A stretch of 64,000 nucleotides of DNA from Cryptomeria japonica (taxonomy: Eukaryota > Streptophyta > Pinopsida > Cupressales > Cupressaceae). The translations under genes and the position numbers were made by a program. Shown here one piece after another: positions 46,161 through 58,063 of the stretch. The stretch spans positions 42,027,140 through 42,091,139 of the forward strand of contig NC_081411.1 in assembly GCF_030272615.1 (NCBI RefSeq). Reading direction: 5' to 3'. Each line of letters opens with the position of its first letter. Position 1 is the first letter of the stretch. The notes under the pieces were generated by a model. That model did not search any database and had not been told where the DNA came from. It saw only the letters and a program-made list of their open reading frames with translations.

Positions 46161-46970
46161 TGTTAGATGCAATGAAAGTCCCAAAGGCACTGAGAGGGGG
46201 GGGGGTGAATCTGTGTCTAACCGGTGAATGGAATATTTGAACTTATTTATAACTTTGCAACTCAAATTAATGTATTGGTAAACAAGCAATAGTGCAGTAA
46301 AGAGAAATAATAGAGATGGCATAAATGCACACCATAACACAAGACATTTTGGCAAGGAAACCCGTTGTGGGAAAAACCTTGGTGGGATTTGTGACCCACA
46401 ATATTTACTCACTGTCCAATATGAATAAATATTACTCACAATATGGGCCTGCACATGCAGGAAGGCCAACAGCCTAGAGCACACTGCTCAATAGAAGAGT
46501 CTCACTGACTACAAAATGGATAATTAATCCAATACAATGTACTACTCAAAATAGCATCTGCAATGCTTGATTCAGTACCAGTTTAACCTCTGTCAAAAAC
46601 CTTAACCAAAAACCTACTGGTGAATGATATTCACTCACATAATATCATTACATAATTTCCTCTCTATGCAATATAAAAAATGATCTACAAGATCTCATAC
46701 ATATATGATTCGTTACAATACATCATGTCGGCTTTACAAATAATTAATTACATTTACAATTCACATAAACAAAACACGTCTCATGTCGGCCTGAGTGTTG
46801 GTATGCTTCGTTGTCGGTGTAAACTAGAATGTCGATGAGTAAACTTTGTTGTGCCTACCGGTGCTGGTGGATGATGTTTGCATTGTTGGTGAACCTGTAG
46901 AATCTTGTTACCAGTTGGTTGCCATCAATGACAATATCAACCATTTTCATTAGAGTGTAAAATGCCAACA
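46161..46970 (-). repeat. 5' LTR of the pol-less element (right copy)
   Basis: From TGTTAGATGC to AATGCCAACA on plus, matching 40354-41173. TATA-like TTATAAATAAG lies at the equivalent place. Confidence 0.9.
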
Positions 46971-47010
46971 TTTAATTATATGTAGCTTATTAGATCACAT
47001 GTGTATATGT

Positions 47011-47825
47011 TGTTGGCATTCTACACTCTTATGAGAATAATGGTGTTGTCATTGATGGCAACCATCTGGCAACCTTCTGGCACTCATCTGGTAAAGCCAC
47101 CGGTAGGCACTGGCACCAGCATAGACATCTACATACACCGACAGACACTTTATCGACAACGGCAACAATGCATATCGGCAACCCAACCGACAGGGAATAA
47201 ACTTTTTTTTATTGTATTTAAATGTAATTATCTTTTGTAAAGGCGACATGGTATATCGTAATAGACTCATACATGTATGAGATCTTGTAAATCATTTTGT
47301 AATTATGTAATGGGAATGAGAGAAGGAATGAGTGAATATGAAGGATAATATATGCGAATGCATAAGACAGATTTTGTATAAGGTTTTGGTTATAGAATGA
47401 GCTTAAATCTGTATTGAACCTAGCATAGTTGATGTTGTTTTGAAGTAGTACATTGTATTGTATTTCATAATCCACTTTTGTAGTCAGTGTGACTCTTATT
47501 CAGCAGTGAGCTCTAGGCAGTTGGCCTTCCTGCATGTGCAGGCCCCTCATTATAAGTAATATTTATTCATTGACTAGTGAATGAATATTGTGGGTCACAA
47601 ATCCCATCGAGGTTTTTCCCACACCGGGTTTCCTCGTTAAACATCTTGTGTTATGGTGTGTTTTCTATGTTGTCTTTATTATTCCTATTTACTGCATTAA
47701 TTATTATTTACCGGTACACTGTTTTGGGATGCAAAATTCTTAATAAGGTTAAATATTTTGTCAACCGGTTAGATACTAATTCACCACCCCTCTCAGTATC
47801 TTTGGGACTATCATTAATCCTAACA
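47011..47825 (+). mobile_element. Solo LTR of the same family, opposite orientation
   Basis: 815 bp from TGTTGGCATTCTACACTC to AATCCTAACA on plus, flanked by a perfect 5-bp target duplication TATGT (47006-47010 and 47826-47830). It matches the inverted sequence of the LTRs at 40354 and 46161 but is more diverged. It has no internal region; solo LTRs form by recombination between the two LTRs of a full element. Confidence 0.92.
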
Positions 47826-48677
47826 TATGTATGTACATGTTTGATAATTCTTTTAAATTATATTATATAGGATCATCTAGATTGAATTGGTGTAAATGTT
47901 TAATTTAAAAAATGTTTTTAAGAGTTCTCCAAAACTTTCAAATTTATATATATCTGTGATTGAATTTGTGTACATATAGATAGATTAAGAAAATATTGAT
48001 ATGTTTATAATTTAAATTTTAAATTGTAAATTTTACTACATGTAACATGTATAAGTAGATATGCATTGAATTTAAATGAATTTGTGAACAATATATCCAC
48101 TCCACTATGCAAGCCATGAACAATATAAAAATCACACAAGTGTTCATATCAAATGAAGAAAATCAAGTTAATGAACATATTCAATAATTTAAATACTAGG
48201 TGTACTTCTAGGTGTACTAAATAGTTCACACCATGTACTTCTGGGTACATACAAAATAGTTCACAACACATCAAGTGGTTCAGGCCCCTCTTCAATTAAA
48301 TTACACACATGTCCTAATTTAATATCAAATTTACACATACATCCTAATTTAATATGCATTTTTAATTAAGCTTACACATGTGCATTTTTAATTAAATAAA
48401 TATATGTCCTAATTTACTCTACATACATGCTAAATTATTTTAACAACTTACAAATTACATATGCATAAATGCATTTAGAATTAGATAGACTATACATCCT
48501 AATCAAGTGCATACATCAGGGCTTAACACATTTTCAACTCATCCACATGTCCCAATTTACTTTACATACGTGCACGCAAGTATTATTTAACAAGTACATT
48601 AACTTCATACATCCTAATTTAATATAATTAAAAATTTCATATTTAACTAAACAATATATGGTCCACACAAGCCATCC

Positions 48678-48753
<76 letters not shown>

Positions 48754-48882
48754 AATATTAAATTCAAACACTTTAATGTATTTAATAATTTATCCAAGTT
48801 TCAAAACAAATTAAGTTCTAATTTATCAAGTATTAATTCAATTCATGGGTTGAAACACATGTAATTTGCTTTACTAAATAGT
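47826..48882. other. Unassigned AT-rich DNA downstream of transposase 2
   Basis: Contains a 60-bp stretch at 48235-48300 (AATAGTTCACA...CATCAAGTGGTTCAG) duplicating the 3' end of the transposase gene (48873-48925), and a (TA)n tract at 48684-48751. No gene. Confidence 0.6.
48684..48751. repeat. (TA)n microsatellite
   Basis: About 34 TA units. Overlapping ORFs reading YIYIYI are artefacts. Confidence 0.97.
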
Positions 48883-49506
48883 TCATACCACATCAAGTGG
48901 TTCAGACCGCTCTTCAATAACACTTAATATTTTCTTATGATCTTCACTATCTAGTCTCCACTTTGGAGACTGCCCGCGACGTGGAACTGTATGAAGAATT
49001 AGGCCAACAACAATGACCAAGTGGCTATACTGATGTACCTTGTTGTCAATTTGGTATTCAGTGAAATGAATCCCATGTGGAAAAATTTTAACTTGTTTTA
49101 AATATGTCCCTTGGACTACAACTGAGCCTGCATATACATGTATATAAGAAACAAGAAATTAAAAATTTGCACGTAAGCGAGCTGTGTGCATATAAAAATT
49201 AAAACATGTGCAGATGTGTGCATGTTTAAAATAAATTTATTTAAAATAATTTAAACGTTCAAATCAGTGCACACTTGTGGGAAAGGATATTCCATCACTC
49301 ATTTCATATTTTATTAACTTCTTTCTCTCTTCTGTGCAACACAATAAATAATAACTAACAACATCTATATTTCCATCTTCTGTTATGACTGCAAAAATAT
49401 CTCCTGCAATTTGAAACAAGTTAAATAAATTTAAAATGTATGTACTCGATTTAAAACTTATATAATTTATTTATATGTACGCAACATTTTGAAAGGAAAA
49501 AAATAA

Positions 49507-49538
<32 letters not shown>

Positions 49539-50490
49539 AATATATGTATATGTCATATAGCTTTTTTAATCAATCTTGAAATATGGTCATAATCACCAAA
49601 AATCAAAGGAATGTCTTCAAAGATTTCATCCTCATTTGAATGCTCATATGTGTCAGAAACATCTAGTGGCACCAATTTCCATTCACTAACATATCCAAGC
49701 TCTTGGTTATTGCAATCAACATAGTTTTCCAAAATGCAATCAGAACAAAAACATGAATAATCCCTAGTGTATAATGTCCAGGGGTGATTATCTGTACTCA
49801 CGACACAATGCAAAGATCTTGTCCTCTCCACGCTCTTGCATCCATGCATTGATCTTCTATCCACATCTGCAAAATGTACATGTGTACATGAACATACATG
49901 TAGATCAAGTTGTTAAATTAAAACATTTGAACCAGGAACATTTAAAAAAATTAAAAAATACATTTAAATAAAACACTAAAAGAGAACACGTACCGGTTAT
50001 CTCCCAAAACACTCTATATGGAATGGGTCTTTATGTTCTTGATGATGATTTGCCAGGATAATTAGGCTGCACAAAGTGTTTCTTACACCATTCAATAACA
50101 TCATGTGCATCCTCTATACGATCTCTTGTATAATTTATTTGATGCTTTCTTAGAGCACGCTCGATACAAGCTCCTGCACCATCATGTTCACCCTTTCCAT
50201 GACCACTCTAAAAAAAACTCCAAATATGTGGCATTTTGTCATTTTGATGATATCTACATAGTGCCTAAAATGGCCTCAAAGATTTTAATTATGCCGCACA
50301 TCCATCAGACCAAACAAAATGTTTAACTTTTGTTATGTCTCTCTCTTTCAAATATTCAAAAAACTTCTTAAAGCAATGTTGTACAAAACGTGTGTCATGC
50401 TCCTTATCATCACAGATATAGAAGTGGTACTCTTTCTTAATGACATGATTTTCAAATATACTATCTGATGCACTACAAAATGGACAAGGT
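48883..50490 (-). pseudogene. Second, diverged DDE-type transposase, 5' part missing
   Basis: Same family as 31656-34579 but clearly diverged. The minus strand begins at about 50490 with ASDSIFENHVIKKEYHFYIC, then DDKEHDTRFVQHCFKKFFEYL, FVWSDGCAA, GHGKGEHDGAGACIERALR. Four exons can be drawn: 50490-49994, 49866 to about 49553, about 49405-49273, and 49127-48883, separated by introns with CAG acceptors. The first three-quarters of the protein are absent because an LTR interrupts the gene at 50495. A TAA (after SDGCAA) and other stops are present. Unlike the first copy it has an intron between the last two exons. The TGA at 48883-48885 ends it. Confidence 0.65.
49508..49533. repeat. Short (TA)n tract
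   Basis: Simple repeat in the second intron region of transposase 2. Confidence 0.9.
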
Positions 50491-50494
50491 TAGT

Positions 50495-51845
50495 TGATGA
50501 TAAATAACACACAACACACAAGAAATTGTTAGTGTTAATCAATCAAAAACTAATATAAATAGGCATATCAAAAGAGATGCCAAAAACATGAGAGAATATT
50601 TAACTACGAAAGTAAATATGATGAGGCATCTCCAAATGCCTCCTAACATGCTCTTGGCTCCTTCTTCTTTGTTCCTCTCCTCTCCAAGTTCCAAACTAGT
50701 GTAGCTCTCAACAGCTTTTTGCACTATGGATGCTTATGGAAGATTGAGATTTGAGGTATTTGCTCTAAATATGAATAAAAGCTAATACTATACTATTGAT
50801 ACTAAAATGATTTATTTTATCCAAAATGACAAGATATTAGTTGATTATGCTAAAATGTTATCTTAAAATGCCTATAGCTTAAATGCATAAAAGTTTTCAA
50901 GATTTGGATTATGAAGAAATGGGCTCTATTTATAGGAAAAATGGAGCAATGGATGGTTGAGATTGAACAATCTCAACAAGGGTCAGGATTGAATGATTTT
51001 CAATCCATGTGAGGGCTTTCAACCCAATCCCAGGATGATAAGTGTCAATGTGAGATAGGTTGAGAGGAGAGGGAATAAGCATTAAATGCTTGACATGACC
51101 TTGGGAATTAAGGTCAAGGTTAGTTGAATGAATAAACTCTTTATTCAAAGAATAAACCTTTTATCCAATGGATAAACTCTTGTGCAAAGGCAAAAGGGAT
51201 AACCATGGTCAAAGCAATAAATGCTTGAGGAGACAAGATGAATTAGCCATAAATGGTTATATAAGAGTCATTAATGGTCATGTAAGAGCCATTAATGGTT
51301 TGGAAGACTTTGGAGGTTAATGTGTTGAACACACAAAGCATTAAATGCTTTTCAAAGACTTTGAAGTTTTTGAGAAGTGACTCCAAGTTGCTTAGGAATG
51401 TGACAATAATTAGGGAATGGATTAGGCTAATTAGGAAGGGGTTAGAAGAATTTAGAATGGGGTTTAGGAATGCAAGTGGATTTGGTGGGTGAGGGAAAAT
51501 AGAATTTTAATTAAAATAAAATTAATTTATTTCAATTTGTGTGTGAAAGTTGCATTTGTAGGAAAATGCAAGTGGGGGGGTTTAATGATTTAAATAAATG
51601 TTAATTTATTTAAAAGAGGAAAAAGGGGGATTTAATTAAATAAATAGATTTTATTCATTTTATTGATTATGAATTTGGATTAATGAATTAATTAAAATAA
51701 ATTGAATAATTTATTTAATTAATATGAGAATGTTTGAAGATGAATTAATTAAATATTAATTTAATTAACTAATGGCTAGTGGATTTTTAATCAAATAAAT
51801 AGCAAATATTCATTTAATTAAAATGGACAGATTTATGTGACTACA
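50495..51845 (-). repeat. 3' LTR of the Tat-type element
   Basis: About 1.35 kb. The right end is firm: TGTAGTCACA on minus follows the polypurine tract. The left end (TGATGATAAA at 50495) comes from the TG rule and from where transposase homology stops. Confidence 0.7.
50927..50936 (-). promoter_or_regulatory. LTR TATA box
   Basis: CCTATAAATA on minus, identical to the one at 2986-2995. Confidence 0.6.
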
Positions 51846-51858
51846 TTTGCCCCTCTTT
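51846..51858 (-). promoter_or_regulatory. Polypurine tract of the Tat-type element
   Basis: AAAGAGGGGCAAA on minus immediately before the LTR start. Confidence 0.88.
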
Positions 51859-52956
51859 GAGACAGTACGATTTATCGTGTCATTTCAAAGAAAGAAAAAT
51901 AGGTGTGAAGAAATGCCTCATAAATGTTAATTTTATGGGTGGTATGCCCTCTTGAGAGATGAGCCGAAATTTTTTCAAAAAATCGGGTGATCTCTCGAAA
52001 AAGAATGAAAATTGGCAAGGTGATAGAAGAGAATAATAATAGAACTAATGGTGAAAAATAGAAGAAATCAGAGATAAAATGGAGAAATGGGGGGCTCAGA
52101 AAGTTCACGGGGACCACGACGGTGAGCGGGGGAAAAGTTATGGTGATGGAGAAGGGTTTAAATGGGGAGAAAGGGGTGAAAACAGGATCATTTGTTACCG
52201 CGACCAGTGTGAAACTAGAGCTCTGAGAATGACTTTTGAGAGGAGCGAGCAATAGTCAGGATGTTGGTATCATTAGCAGAGCATTGATTCGAGTGAGTCC
52301 ATCAGTTCTAGCGGTGCGCAAATTTGAAATTTCAATTTTTATGCATTTTTGATACGCTTTTTGCTAAGTCAAAGTTGAGTCGGGACAATAGCACTAAAAC
52401 TACGTTTTGGTGATATTGTCCAATTAACTAGCGCTATTGTATCGCAATGGCGCTATTGAGGTGTTGTTTGAGCTCTTTTGAAACTTTTAGTGCTATTGTA
52501 GGCTTGTTTAGGCACTATTACTGAATTAGCGCTATTGAGTGGTTAATTGAGCACTTTTGTCATTAATCGGCACTATTGTATAGGTGTTGTAGTGCGTTTG
52601 TAGTTTTAGCGCTTTTGGATAGCTGATTGAGCGCTTTTGTTAGGGGTTTAGCACTATTGTAGAGAAGTAGCACTTTTGTTTGCAAAATAATGGATGCCCC
52701 AATTTGTGTGAAAATCTCTCGATGCCAAAGATGGATGGATAGGGAGGCGAAGTGGGAGTTGTTTTGAACCATAGCAGCCTGATGAGACTTAGGTCATTTT
52801 AGGATAAATGCCTATTGAAGTCTAGGTGTGCCATGATTGCTTACCTGTTGAGACCCGAAGATACTTGATCAAAGTATCTGTTGATAGTCTAGGTTTAAAC
52901 TTAATAAAGTTTGAAACAAAACAACTGATGATGATTGATTGATGCCCATGTGCAGG
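51859..52956 (+). other. Region upstream of the antisense ORF
   Basis: No gene. 52385-52680 holds a cluster of about a dozen AGC(G/A)CTATTG or AGC(G/A)CTTTTG motifs. If the antisense ORF is transcribed from within the element, its promoter or leader must lie here. The sequence GATGCCCATGTGCAG ending at 52956 looks like a splice acceptor. Confidence 0.5.
52385..52680. repeat. Cluster of short GCGCTATTG-type motifs
   Basis: About 12-13 degenerate copies of (A/G)GC(G/A)C(T)(A/T)TTG spaced about 15-35 bp, for example at 52432, 52450, 52530, 52570, 52608 and 52660. They are not a strict tandem array. Confidence 0.65.
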
Positions 52957-54758
52957 AGGATCTACATGTGTTGCAGTTACGCGAGAGACATTCGGTGACA
53001 CAAGGGTTGCAGGATCGGCTGATAGAGGCCGAGAACAATTGCATTACCGCGACTGGTTTATATGATGTGATGCACATGCCCGTGATTCGAATGAATCACA
53101 GATTGATTACCGCATTAGCAGAGCACTGACACAGTGAGACATGCACATTTCACCTTGCGCAGGGGGAGATGATAGTGACCTTGGAGGATGTGTGGTGCAT
53201 CCTACGTATTCCGATTCAGGGGGAGCTAGTTACATATGATAGATCCTGGGGGACTCTAGCAGTACAAAGATTCTTTGATGAGGATGTATTCATTGATGAT
53301 GGCTCCATTGCTTGGGAGGAGATTGCTACATTATACAAGCCTTTACCAGCAGTTTTGTCCGGCATTGTGGGAGGATTACTGTGTCCTCATAGGCACTTGC
53401 ATGGTCTGGCCATCGGATGGGGATAGGTGATAGAGCAAATGATTATAGAGGGGACTCGATTTTCCTGGGGACCATGCATGTTGGCACACCTATATCAGGA
53501 GCTACATGAGGTGGTATACCGTGGGAGGGGCTCGTTAGTAGTGGGAGTGACACTACTACATATTTGGGCATGGGAGCACTTACCAATGACTCGACCAGTG
53601 AGTCTTAGATTCTGAGCAGTGGACTAGCTATATATGTTTATGTATAGCGGTATGATGAGTCAGCCCCACCTAGGGAAGTTAGAGTGGTGGTGGCGGGCAT
53701 TGGATGATCTTGATGCAGTGATATGGAGACCCTATTTGGAGTGCGAGCCCTAGGATAATGATGCAGAGGCACTGCTATATGTATTTATGACTCGATTCCT
53801 CATTGGGAGGACCTCATATCATGTAGAGAGGCAAGTGTCAGGTAGAGTGTTGAGATAGTTTGGGTGGCGATAGGGGTTACCTAGGGGATTAAGGGAGTAT
53901 GCCAGTGTGATCCGAGAGAGATATGCATGGGGGCCAGTACATCCATATGATCAGGCACTGGTAGAGTTTCAGATGTTGCAAGCAAAACCTTGGGATATAC
54001 GACCGAGGGTTGTGGATGTAGAGGTATCGAATGAGTATACGCAGTACATGGCAGCTCATCCGATTCTTCAGATATCAGATCCGGCGGAGCCGATGCCCGA
54101 TTTTGAGGATGATAGGGGGCGGAGACGGAGGAGGAGAGGAGAGCGAGGACCTATGGTAGTCGAACGAGGGAGAGGAGATGGTGGAGAGGGAGGAGGAGGA
54201 GATGGAGGAGGAGGGGATGGAGGAGGAGGGGGGGATGGTGGATTTGGTGGTTTGGGCAGTCGGGTCCAGCGGAGAGGGAGAGGTGGATTGCCACTGTGAA
54301 TATCTCAGGGACCGTTGATGTAGGGAGGAGTAAGATTGGGTGGGAGAGGTATGGAGAGGGAGATACCGATGGATAGAGGGGAGAGAGCCATTGGAGAGGG
54401 AGATACTGGTGAGGCACCTATGGATACAGGGGAGGGAGCCACTGGAGATCTTAGGGATCATATGATAGTACATTTGCAGACCCGCGTAGAGGATTTGGAG
54501 GTGGAGGTTGCAGCTAGAGATGTGCAGCTATTTGCATGGGAGTCAGAGCTGACTATAGTGCTGCAGGAGAGAGATTAGGCGATGGACAGGTTGAGCCAGT
54601 TGCAGGCAAGAGTGAGAGTTTTGGAGGGAGCACAGGGACAGGGGCCATCTGTGGAGGCATTGGTGAGGGAGGTACAGAGAGATCATGTGAGGAGGTGGTT
54701 TACTAGCATGGCCTCTATGATCAGGTGGTGCAAGGACCAATGGGGGAGCAGGTGTTGA
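52957..54758 (+). pseudogene. Antisense ORF with plant mobile domain (PMD/MAIN-like)
   Basis: One plus-strand frame of about 600 codons without frameshift, antisense to the retrotransposon and located between pol and the 3' LTR. It opens after a CAG acceptor with EDLHVLQLRERH. The plant mobile domain (PF10536 type) shows RMNHRLITALAEH, GEMIVTLEDVWCILRIPIQG, LPAVLSGIVGGLL, ACMLAHLYQEL-like and LLHIWAWEHLPMTRP. A glycine- and arginine-rich segment (54100-54300) and a coiled coil (LQTRVEDLEVEVAARDVQL) follow, ending TGA at 54756-54758. At least eight premature TAG/TGA stops disrupt it, at places where Gln, Arg or Trp fit. Extra antisense ORFs of this class are known in Tat elements. Cellular PMD proteins act in silencing, but the element protein's role is unknown. 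Confidence 0.78.
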
Positions 54759-57330
54759 TAGTGGTGCCGCATCTAGTCAGAGTGGCATCTAAGAGAGCAT
54801 TTTGCATGTATTGTGATATTTTTGTCATTTTGGATTGTATCTTGGATGGCTCTTGGTAGCTGATATTTTGGACTTCATTGTACTCTAATAAATGAGATGA
54901 TATATATATGAGGAGATCCCATTTTTGGTTATGATATGCATTTTTGATATGTATGGATGCTATGCAGGATGATGATTTATGCTTAGATGGATACTTGTAC
55001 ATGTATGCTTTTTATGAGATGATTCCTATATGATGTTTTACATGCATGTTTTATGATGTATGATGTTGGATACTAACATGTGAATGCAGGTTTATATATT
55101 CATGATTCATTTTGATGTATTTCATTGATGTATGTAATGCTATGATGATGGTGTATGCTTATGATGATTTGAGAACAGGATTTTGGTGTTTCCTATTTTG
55201 ATATAATGATGAGATAATGGTATGCCATGATGTTAATGCAATGTTTGAATGAATGATGCTAGGTATGTTTATGCATCTAGATGTTTTTAAATGAATGTAA
55301 TATGGATAAACAAAATGTAAAGTACAAATGTTTATATGATACTGTCTAGATGAATGCATATGTATAATGGATATATAAAATGGTATGAACCAATGTTTTG
55401 AAAACAAATGGTTTTATGATTTTAAATGCTTAAATATGATGAAGTAAAAATGATAATGTGATGATTTTACAATGTATGGTTTAATAGCTGCACCTTAATG
55501 CAATTAAAAAAGGATAATGAATGCAATGTAAATGAATCCTAAAATGAGCACAATAAGATACTTAATAATGGATGAATGAATGCACCATTCAATTAATGAA
55601 TAGATAAGTCAATGTATGTAATGATAAAGGATGATAAAATGATAATGGATAACTGATACTAAATGAATGCAGAGTAAATGGTTTAATACAATCAAGGACA
55701 ATTTGATCATATGATTTGAATTATGCAAGGATGCAAATGACTTAATGAAGACTAATGTCAATAAACCAAATGAACTATATGCAAGTTTAATTAAAAATGA
55801 CATGAATGTACTTAATGTAAAATGCAACTAAATGTAATGATGATATGACCATGAGGAATGCAAGGTTTTTTGAGACTTTAGCATGATGCATGGATGATGT
55901 ATCAGAGTACTCGGTCATGATTGTATCCAAGACCAGCTTAATTTTCACATAGTTGTTCACATTAACTTTTTGAAATGCAATATATACAAATGAGATGAAA
56001 TGACGATCCATAGTACTCTATTTTCATCATTGAGCTTTAAAATGTTGGAAGAGAATACAAGCATCTTGACATAATGATTCAAGATGACCTGAGTATTCCT
56101 TTCATGGATTTTGATATAGCAAGTGAATACAAACAACTTGATATAATGGGTCAAGTCGACCAAAGTATTGCTTGCGGAAGAGACAAGGATCATCTCCATT
56201 TAGGCATGACTTGGATCATCCTCCTTGATCTTAGGCTGATCATATCCTGAGACAAGTTCATACCGTAATAAGAGATAAAACCTTTATCCAGTTGGATGAG
56301 GTAGGAGAAACCAAAGGAAGAGCATTCGTACCTGCAAACAAACAGCATATACAAAGAATAAAGAATAAAGAATATGGATCCTTGATAATGGTTCATGCTC
56401 ATATGGTCGAGGTATACGTTGTAGTCAGCAAGCCGTAATGATCTATGATTGTATTTCGCATAAGATCATGTAACTTAGTGAACTTCCCACGTAGACACCA
56501 TTAGTACATGCCCCAAAATTTCATCGGAAATAAATCGCAGAGGACACAAACAATGCTGTAAGAACCTAACACAAATAACCCATAAATCAATCAAGTATTT
56601 GATAGCTTAAACAGAATTTTCTTGTCAAATAAAATGATATCATGTCTTTGTTTTGGTAAGGAAGGATGCATCCTTGTTGAAGACAGTTTGAGTGTTTGAT
56701 GTTTGTTTGTTTGATTGATTGATAAGGGGTCATCGTTTGAGTATTTTACAATGTTTGCATGTTATTTGCTCGGATGAGTATGTACAATGTGCTACCATGT
56801 TTTTGTTTGATTTTTTATGTTTTTTCATTGTTTTTGGATTTTGTGATTTTGAATGTTTTTGGTATTTTGATGATTGTTTTGAATGTTTTTGAATTTTTGC
56901 GAGACAGGCTTGAATGATGAACCCAACGAATCACAAGTAATGTAGAATCCACTTCCATCAAAATAGGGTAAGGGCATTGCCCCCAGTTTTAGACATGACT
57001 ATGAAAAAGAGGGATGCAAGACACATGAAATACTTTCTCTGTATTGCAGATCAAATAACAAGCCATGGTTTGGACAGATGGATGTGTGTATGTAATGGAT
57101 GTGACCGCAACAAGCTTAAAAGATAATGGATCCATAGCCTTTACGAGTGGCGCCTGTTTGCCAGGTTTTCACCATCGCACTTACCCAAGGTGCCACTAGA
57201 GTGGTTGTTCACCATTTGGATGCATGATTTTTCTTTACTATTTTGATGTTTTTGTATTTTCTTCGGGACATTTATCTGAATGTTTTGGGTATTTTTGCTA
57301 GTATATATGGGAGCTTGATGCTCTGTACAG
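54759..57330. other. Spacer between antisense ORF and pol
   Basis: 2.6 kb, C-poor on plus, full of ATG/GAT-type words (for example ATGATGTATGATG). 56640-56900 is rich in GTTTG/TTTTGAATG. No ORF has domain features. Confidence 0.6.
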
Positions 57331-58063
57331 CTTATGTGTAAAACCATTTGAGGTGCATGTTGTTGGTCGGATCTACTAGTGGTTCTCCTTCTGAAGTAGC
57401 CAACTAATATGCCCTAGACCCAAATACAGCAGTGACAACATATGGACCCAGCCAATTTGATTCAAACTTTCCTTGATGTTCTCGGTTGGGTTGGTTGTGA
57501 GGATTTTCTCAAAGAACAAGATCTCCTACCTCGAATGTACGAGGCTTAACTCGATGATTATAACTTCTGCTCATGCGCTGCTGATAGGCTTTGAGGTGAT
57601 TGTATGCAGCTTGTCACTTTTCATCAAGTAGCTCTAAGTCCTGAAGATGGGATACTTTGTATGCTTCATCATCGATGAGATTATGCAAGGAAACTCGTAG
57701 AGATGGTATCTCAACCTCAATAGGAAGTATAGCTTCCGCACCATAGACTAGTGAGTAAGGAGTTGCGCCTGTAGGGGTTCGAATGCTAGTTTGATATGCC
57801 CATAGTGTTGGATTTAGTTGAACATGCCAAACATGGCCGACATCATTGACTATCTTCTTAAGGATTCTCAATATGTTCTTGTTGGATGCTTCAGCCTGAC
57901 CATTGCCTTGTGGATAATAGGGGGTGGAAAAGCAGTGTTGGATGTTAAATTTCTCACAGACTTCACGGATATCTTGATTTTTGAAAGGGAGCCCGCTATC
58001 TATGATGATGGACATGGGTACACCATACTGGAAGATGATATAATTGAGGATGAATGAGGCGAT
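57331..58063 (-). pseudogene. Tat integrase core and C-terminal part
   Basis: Continues the integrase that starts at the end of 58064-59584, after a TAG. Open piece 58015-57614 has the second catalytic Asp in IIIDSGLPF (usually TDNGxQF, so the following Asn is replaced by Ser) and the Glu in GNGQAEASNK, then TPTGATPYSLVYGAEAILP. After a stop it reads QQRMSRSYNHRVKPRTFEVGDLVL and ends with HLKWFYT near 57340. The tail is typical of Tat-lineage integrases. Confidence 0.88.

Larger units (their letters stand above)
40354..46970 (-). mobile_element. Non-autonomous LTR retrotransposon: gag region plus long unknown ORF, no pol
   Basis: A 6,617-bp element with 820- and 810-bp LTRs, initiator-Met primer site and polypurine tract, all in minus orientation. 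Flanking 5-mers are TTTGA (40349-40353) and TTTAA (46971-46975), a target duplication with one change. The LTRs differ at roughly 7% of positions by eye over 330 bp. The 5-kb interior has a gag-like coiled-coil and zinc-knuckle region and then a separate ORF of about 1,060 codons. No protease, reverse transcriptase, RNase H or integrase motif is present, so it must depend on another element's enzymes. The gag style suggests a copia origin (inference). Confidence 0.85.
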
